Shown here piece by piece: positions 60,726 to 64,000 of a stretch of DNA of 64,000 nt (its first letter is position 1; each line of letters begins with the position of its first letter). This DNA is from Symbiodinium natans (taxonomy: Eukaryota > Sar > Dinophyceae > Suessiales > Symbiodiniaceae). The notes below the pieces were generated by a model. The model was not told where the DNA came from. It did no database searches and saw only the letters and a program-made list of their open reading frames with translations. The DNA lies in assembly GCA_905221605.1 (NCBI GenBank), contig CAJNDS010002139.1, positions 374,001-438,000 on the forward strand, in the 5' to 3' direction. Both the position numbers and the translations under genes were made by a program.

Positions 60726-60750
60726 CCCCCCCCCCCCCCCCCCCCCCCCC
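60726..60750. repeat. Poly-C run of 25
   Basis: Adjoins the right repeat cluster, as the 39-C run adjoins the left one. Confidence 0.9.
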
Positions 60751-60915
60751 TTTCCTCCCGGCCCCCTCCGCCTTTGCTCCGGCAACCCCCTTGTCTCCCT
60801 TCACGGAAATGATTTGCTAGGTCCCTCCCCTCGCCTTGCTCTGGCTTCCTCCACCGAAATGACTTAGCGGGGTGCCTCGCTGGCGGCTCCTACCCCAAGC
60901 GCCCTGGCGGCTCAC

Positions 60916-60960
60916 TGATCATCATCAGCATCATCATCATAATGATGCTGCTGATGATCA
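60916..60960. repeat. Hairpin of ATC repeats
   Basis: 19-bp arms (TGATCATCATCAGCATCAT / ATGATGCTGCTGATGATCA) pair at 18 of 19 positions around a 7-nt loop. Confidence 0.85.
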
Positions 60961-61140
60961 ACAACCTCTACAGATGCATCATGCTGCTCAGTTCTCACTG
61001 CTGATTTTGGACTTGCCGCGTGGACGATGAACCCTACCATGAGTTGTGGGTTGTGTGAAAAACCGCATCTGTGTTATCTTGAACTCCGGGTGGGAGGGGT
61101 GGGCAGACCAGTCCTGTACCCGCTGCTCACTCTGAAGACA

Positions 61141-61235
61141 CCCTAAACCCTAAACCCTAAACCCTAAACCCTAAACCCTAAACCCTAGACCCTAGACCCT
61201 AAACCCTAAACCCTAAACCCTAAACCCTAAACCCA
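61141..61235. repeat. CCCTAAA array
   Basis: About 13 units. Confidence 0.95.
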
Positions 61236-61250
61236 ACGCCCTCCCTACAC

Positions 61251-61293
61251 GAGAGCCTAGTGCTTCGATGTACAGCAAGCGCTGTCGCCGTTC
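61251..61293 (-). CDS. Exon candidate, minus
   Basis: 43 nt = 14 codons + 1 between acceptor CGGCTTGCGCGAG| and donor C|GTGTAG. It encodes ERRQRLLYIEALGS. Confidence 0.45.
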
Positions 61294-61438
61294 CTCGCGC
61301 AAGCCGCGGGTGCCGGCGTTTAGGGTTTAGGGATTAGGGTTTAGGGTTCAGGGTTTAGGGTTTGGGGTTTGGGGTTTAGGGTTTAGGGTTCAGGGTTTAG
61401 GGTTTGGGGCTCGGGGCTGCGGGTTTTGAGGTTGGAGA

Positions 61439-61573
61439 ATGGCCGTAGAGGCTTGGGAGTTACCCAGACAGGCCAATGGTCTTGATTACGGAGTAAACCA
61501 CACTTGGGTTGAAGGAAGGGTTGGGGCAGTCAGGTTCAAAGAGCGCAGTGCCCCATCCCAGTCCGGACTACAG
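61439..61573 (+). CDS. Possible first exon, plus, 45 codons
   Basis: ATG in context GAGAATGGCC, then exactly 45 codons to donor CTACAG|GTTCTT. It encodes VEAWELPRQANGLDYGV and TWVEGRVGAVRFKERS. The following intron would be telomere repeat. Confidence 0.5.
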
Positions 61574-61725
61574 GTTCTTAGTTAGGGTTTAGGGTTTAGG
61601 GTTTAGGGTTTAGGGTTTAGGGTTTAGGGTTTAGGGTTTAGGGTTTAGGGTTTAGGGTTTAGGGTTTAGGGTTTAGGGTTTAGGGTTTAGGGTTTAGGGT
61701 TTAGGGTTTAGGGTTTAGGGTTTAG
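61574..61725 (+). other. Inferred telomere-repeat intron
   Basis: 152 nt that read GTTCTTAGTTAGGG, then about 19 perfect TTTAGGG units ending TTTAG|. Both ends fit GT-AG. Phases of the flanking exons as drawn do not match perfectly, so one boundary may differ. Confidence 0.45.
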
Positions 61726-61806
61726 AGCCATCAAAGAAGAGATCTTGAAGCAACTAATGATCTGCGGCTGCACCTCCATTGATGGACTTTGTGCGGTATT
61801 CACAGG
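61726..61806 (+). CDS. Exon candidate, plus, telomere-derived acceptor
   Basis: 81 nt = 1 + 26 codons + 2. Acceptor TTTAG|, donor ACAGG|GTTTTC. It encodes AIKEEILKQLMICGC and SIDGLCAVFT. Confidence 0.45.
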
Positions 61807-61869
61807 GTTTTCCGGTTTCAGGTGGTTTCCGGTGCAAGGTGTTGGAGGCATTTTTTGGATTTACGAACA

Positions 61870-62050
61870 AGTGAACCTCAAATTCCAACGCCTTAAGTCC
61901 AACGCAGAGGCATCGATGGAACAGTCGGATTTAAGACATTGTGGGTTCCAGGCGAATACAAGTTCGAGACAAGGGCGTCCCCACGACCTTGTCCAGGGAC
62001 AAAACCAACATGCGGGACCCGAAACCTTACAACCCAAAACCGCCCAAAAC
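61870..62050 (+). CDS. Open frame, plus
   Basis: About 60 codons encoding NLKFQRLKSNAEASMEQS and RQGRPHDLVQGQNQHAG, ending at TAA. Confidence 0.35.
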
Positions 62051-62270
62051 CCGTAACCCCATGAAAACTCAACCAAAACAGACATCGAACACAGCCTGAA
62101 ACCTAAGAAACACCGAGCTCTTCATAATCCCACATTAGGATGGCCCTCAAAACCCTCAGAAATCTATTCCTGAATATGATCTTCTTAAAACCGGTAAGGG
62201 AAGATAAAATGTCCCAAGGGCCTACCGAACAAAACATGGTACCCTAAACCCTAAACTCCTAAACCCACGA

Positions 62271-62400
62271 GTGGCGGCGCCTCATCATCGATCCGGTTCG
62301 TTGTGGCGGGTGCTGGGCGACGTGCTGCAAAGCGGCCACTGGATCCACAACAGTCCTGCCGTGCAACTGTGGGGGGGGCGGGGGGCATCAAGGGCTCTGC
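62271..62400 (+). CDS. Exon candidate, plus
   Basis: A frame of about 42 codons encodes SLWRVLGDVLQSGHWIHN; a second plus frame is open. Confidence 0.4.
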
Positions 62401-62572
62401 AGAGTTTAGGCTCGGGTCGAGGGTTTAGGGTTTCGGGTTTCGGGTTGAGGGTCTGGGGTTTAGGGTTGTAGGGGAGAACTGAGAACACTCGCAACTCAAG
62501 ACTGCTCCGGGACGCCGCGTCTGAAGGAAACTTAGGTTTTGACGCAGTTGGCGGAAGATTTTGCCCAAGTAC

Positions 62573-62682
62573 ATTGGGGCTTACGACAATAGGGGACCCC
62601 TAAAATAGACCCCCCAAATAGTGGGCTTCCCTTTTTAATATGGACCCCCCAATAAAGTACCCTGAATATCGTAAACCCCCAT
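62573..62682. mobile_element. Inverted-repeat element family C, copy 3
   Basis: Ends ATTGGGGCTTACGACAATAG / GTACCCTGAATATCGTAA.. with the same terminal consensus as copies 1 and 2; the core GGACCC, AATAGT and TTCCCTT is shared with copy 1. Confidence 0.75.
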
Positions 62683-62844
62683 AAGGCCCTGTTCTAGATT
62701 CGGGTGCCCTTGTAGACATTCAAGTTTTGTTTTGCATAATAGAGCTCTCCTAAGTGTTGCAAAGGATTCCCCCGCCCCCCCTCCCCCCCCCCCCCCCAAA
62801 AAAAAAGACCCTCCATGCAGAACGCCTTCACATCCTTCCCGCAG

Positions 62845-62939
62845 CCACTGCAAACATCACTCCATGAGCGAACACATCCGACCTCCGAGAAGTAACATCC
62901 TTTACGCGGCGAGTCCCAAGATTTCCCAAGGCTCCAAAG
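62845..62939 (+). CDS. Exon candidate, plus, strong acceptor
   Basis: 95 nt = 1 + 31 codons + 1 between acceptor CACATCCTTCCCGCAG| and donor AAAG|GTGGTT. It encodes HSMSEHIRPPRSNILYAAS. Confidence 0.45.
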
Positions 62940-63062
62940 GTGGTTCTCGCTGGAGCCGCTGGAGGACTCGACACCCTGAAACCCTTAACCCCCTCAGTGG
63001 TTCGGGCTTGAGGCGGGTTAGGGGTTTTGGTGTTTGGGGGGTCCTGGTTGGAAACTGTCCCC

Positions 63063-63159
63063 ATGGCGGAAGGGCACGTAGACAGCGGGAACGCAATCAG
63101 ATTCTTCTTTGGGCAGCTGCGGCAGAGCAGACTAGGTGTTTGTAGAACTCGGGAACCGG
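63063..63159 (+). CDS. Possible first exon, plus
   Basis: ATG in context CCCCATGGCG, then 32 codons + 1 to donor CCGG|GTACGG. It encodes AEGHVDSGNAIRFFFGQLR. Confidence 0.45.
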
Positions 63160-63225
63160 GTACGGACCTTGCAGTCCTTTATATACCCTAAACCCTAAAC
63201 CCTAAACCCTAAACCCTAATCTTGG

Positions 63226-63313
63226 ACCCTCGGGTTGTACCCCAGGGTTTGGAAACCCTTTCTAAAGATCCTCTGAGAAAATATAAGGTACATATTAGGA
63301 ATATGTTCAGGGA
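63226..63313 (+). mobile_element. Dispersed repeat family A, 5' part
   Basis: ACCCTTTCTAAAGATCCTCT and AATATAAGG.ACATATTAGGA match 22520-22570. Confidence 0.6.
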
Positions 63314-63601
63314 ACCTCTTCGTCTTAGTTGTCCAGTAACCTGGGGGAGATTAAAGGTTAACCTCTGATTTTTGTGGGGATTAGCATACCCCAAAAAGGT
63401 TTAAAGTTAAAGGTTACCTACTCTACTACTCAGTAGTGGTGCGTCCTTAGGGGTGCTAGTTTTGACTCCCTTGCCACGAGCCTTGCGCCCAAGCTTTCTA
63501 GGCCCTAAACTCTAGACCCGGTATGGTTTGAGGAGCATATTCTGTAAACCCTAAACCCAAAACCCTAAACCCTATACCCTAAAAACCCTAGCCCTGAACC
63601 C

Positions 63602-63682
63602 TCAAAGCCCTTCGGAAGATGGGAGGTTCAAGCTCTGAGGGTCTTGCGGTGCAAGCCCAAGGCTTTTATTGATGCTGTCAAG
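63602..63682 (+). CDS. Exon candidate, plus, telomere-derived donor
   Basis: Encodes WEVQALRVLRCKPKAFIDA and ends at AAG|GTTTAG. Confidence 0.45.
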
Positions 63683-63746
63683 GTTTAGGGTTTAGGGATT
63701 AGGGTTTAGGTTTTAGGGTTGCAAATTTTATGACCCAAACACCCTA

Positions 63747-63835
63747 CTTGGTAGCCCCGTAACCAGATCGGGTAGCCGTTTTTTTGGGGGAGGGGGGGGG
63801 GGGGGGTGGTGCTTATTTTACAAGGGAACCTTGAA
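63747..63835. mobile_element. Element with AGCCCCGTAACC end and T/G homopolymer
   Basis: AGCCCCGTAACCAGAT then T(8)G-run at 63779-63806, then ACAAGGGAACC. One end resembles the 50229 element. Confidence 0.4.
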
Positions 63836-63905
63836 TCCAACGCCCTAAACCCTACACCCTCAAACCTAAACCCTAAACCCTAAACCCTACTGTAAACCTG
63901 AACAG

Positions 63906-64000
63906 TTTCTACTACCTCAAATGTGGCTGTCGGGGAGTTCAAATTGGAAGGCGCACCAGGCAGATGAGGCTAGAAGCCCTCCAGACCCATGTGTTTGGGG
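63906..64000 (+). CDS. Exon candidate, plus, cut by window edge
   Basis: Open to the end of the window, encoding CGCRGVQIGRRTRQMRLE. Confidence 0.35.

Larger units (their letters stand above)
1..64000. other. Window-wide pattern: telomere-type repeat blocks alternating with short unique islands
   Basis: TTTAGGG or CCCTAAA blocks and degenerate forms (TTTGGGG, TTCAGGG, TTTAGGC, CCCAAAA, CCCCTAAA, CCCTAAG) recur every few hundred bases in both orientations. Between them lie unique islands of about 40-150 bp that often read as exons. Only the larger or unusual arrays are listed separately; shorter ones (2-6 units) flank nearly every exon candidate below. Confidence 0.9.

Noticed and set aside
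1-64000. The window as a true chromosome end
   Set aside because: Arrays are short, in both orientations and scattered; none forms a terminal run in a single orientation.
1-64000. CRISPR array
   Set aside because: The alternation of repeats and unique islands is superficially similar, but repeats are 7-mers of variable number, islands vary from 30 to over 150 bp and repeats flip orientation.
1-64000. Dinoflagellate spliced-leader sequence, tRNA or rRNA genes
   Set aside because: I looked for a GGCTCAAG-type spliced-leader 3' end and for obvious tRNA or rRNA cores on both strands and saw none. A covariance-model scan was not possible.

Overview
This looks like a nuclear window from a dinoflagellate, most likely Symbiodiniaceae or a relative. 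The grounds are roughly a hundred interstitial blocks of the plant/alveolate telomere heptamer TTTAGGG/CCCTAAA, a GC-balanced base composition, no operon-like gene layout, very short putative exons with GT, GC or GA donors, and a dispersed repeat that translates as NKFPNDRAC, which I associate from memory with Symbiodinium gene models. The assignment is inference; I saw no rRNA, tRNA or spliced-leader sequence to fix it.

The dominant feature is an alternation of telomere-type arrays (both orientations, 2 to about 48 units) with non-repetitive islands of about 40-150 bp. Many islands read as short exons: open in one frame, purine-rich on the inferred coding strand, and flanked by usable splice sites. 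Some splice sites are supplied by the telomere repeat itself (G|GTTTAG as donor, TTTAG| as acceptor). I called exons by eye. In a 30-codon island at least one of six frames is open by chance, and several islands read well on both strands, so each exon is a candidate. The weight rests on splice sites, exact phase arithmetic and amino-acid character.

Layout: 0-20.1 kb holds mostly minus-strand exon candidates, the longest being 354 bp with an aspartate tract and 195 bp. 20.3-35.7 kb holds mostly plus-strand candidates, interrupted at 20.6-21.6 kb by an extreme C/A tract and at 21.8-22.3 kb by minisatellites. 36.1-48.7 kb holds a minus-strand chain of tiny, largely phase-0 exons encoding a coiled-coil protein. 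44.8-46.6 kb is a satellite block (14-bp, 64-bp and 11-bp units). 49-57 kb is mixed and contains small inverted-repeat elements. 57.8-60.9 kb contains a repeat array flanking a three-frame ORF chain, probably a degenerate mobile-element or multidomain gene. 61.2-64 kb is mostly plus-strand candidates and includes an inferred intron built almost entirely of TTTAGGG.

Several small non-autonomous inverted-repeat families and one diverged dispersed family recur across the window. In two cases a telomere-type patch is present in one copy of a repeat and absent from its relative, which argues that these blocks are inserted into existing DNA. No gene could be named with confidence, so gene symbols are left empty.
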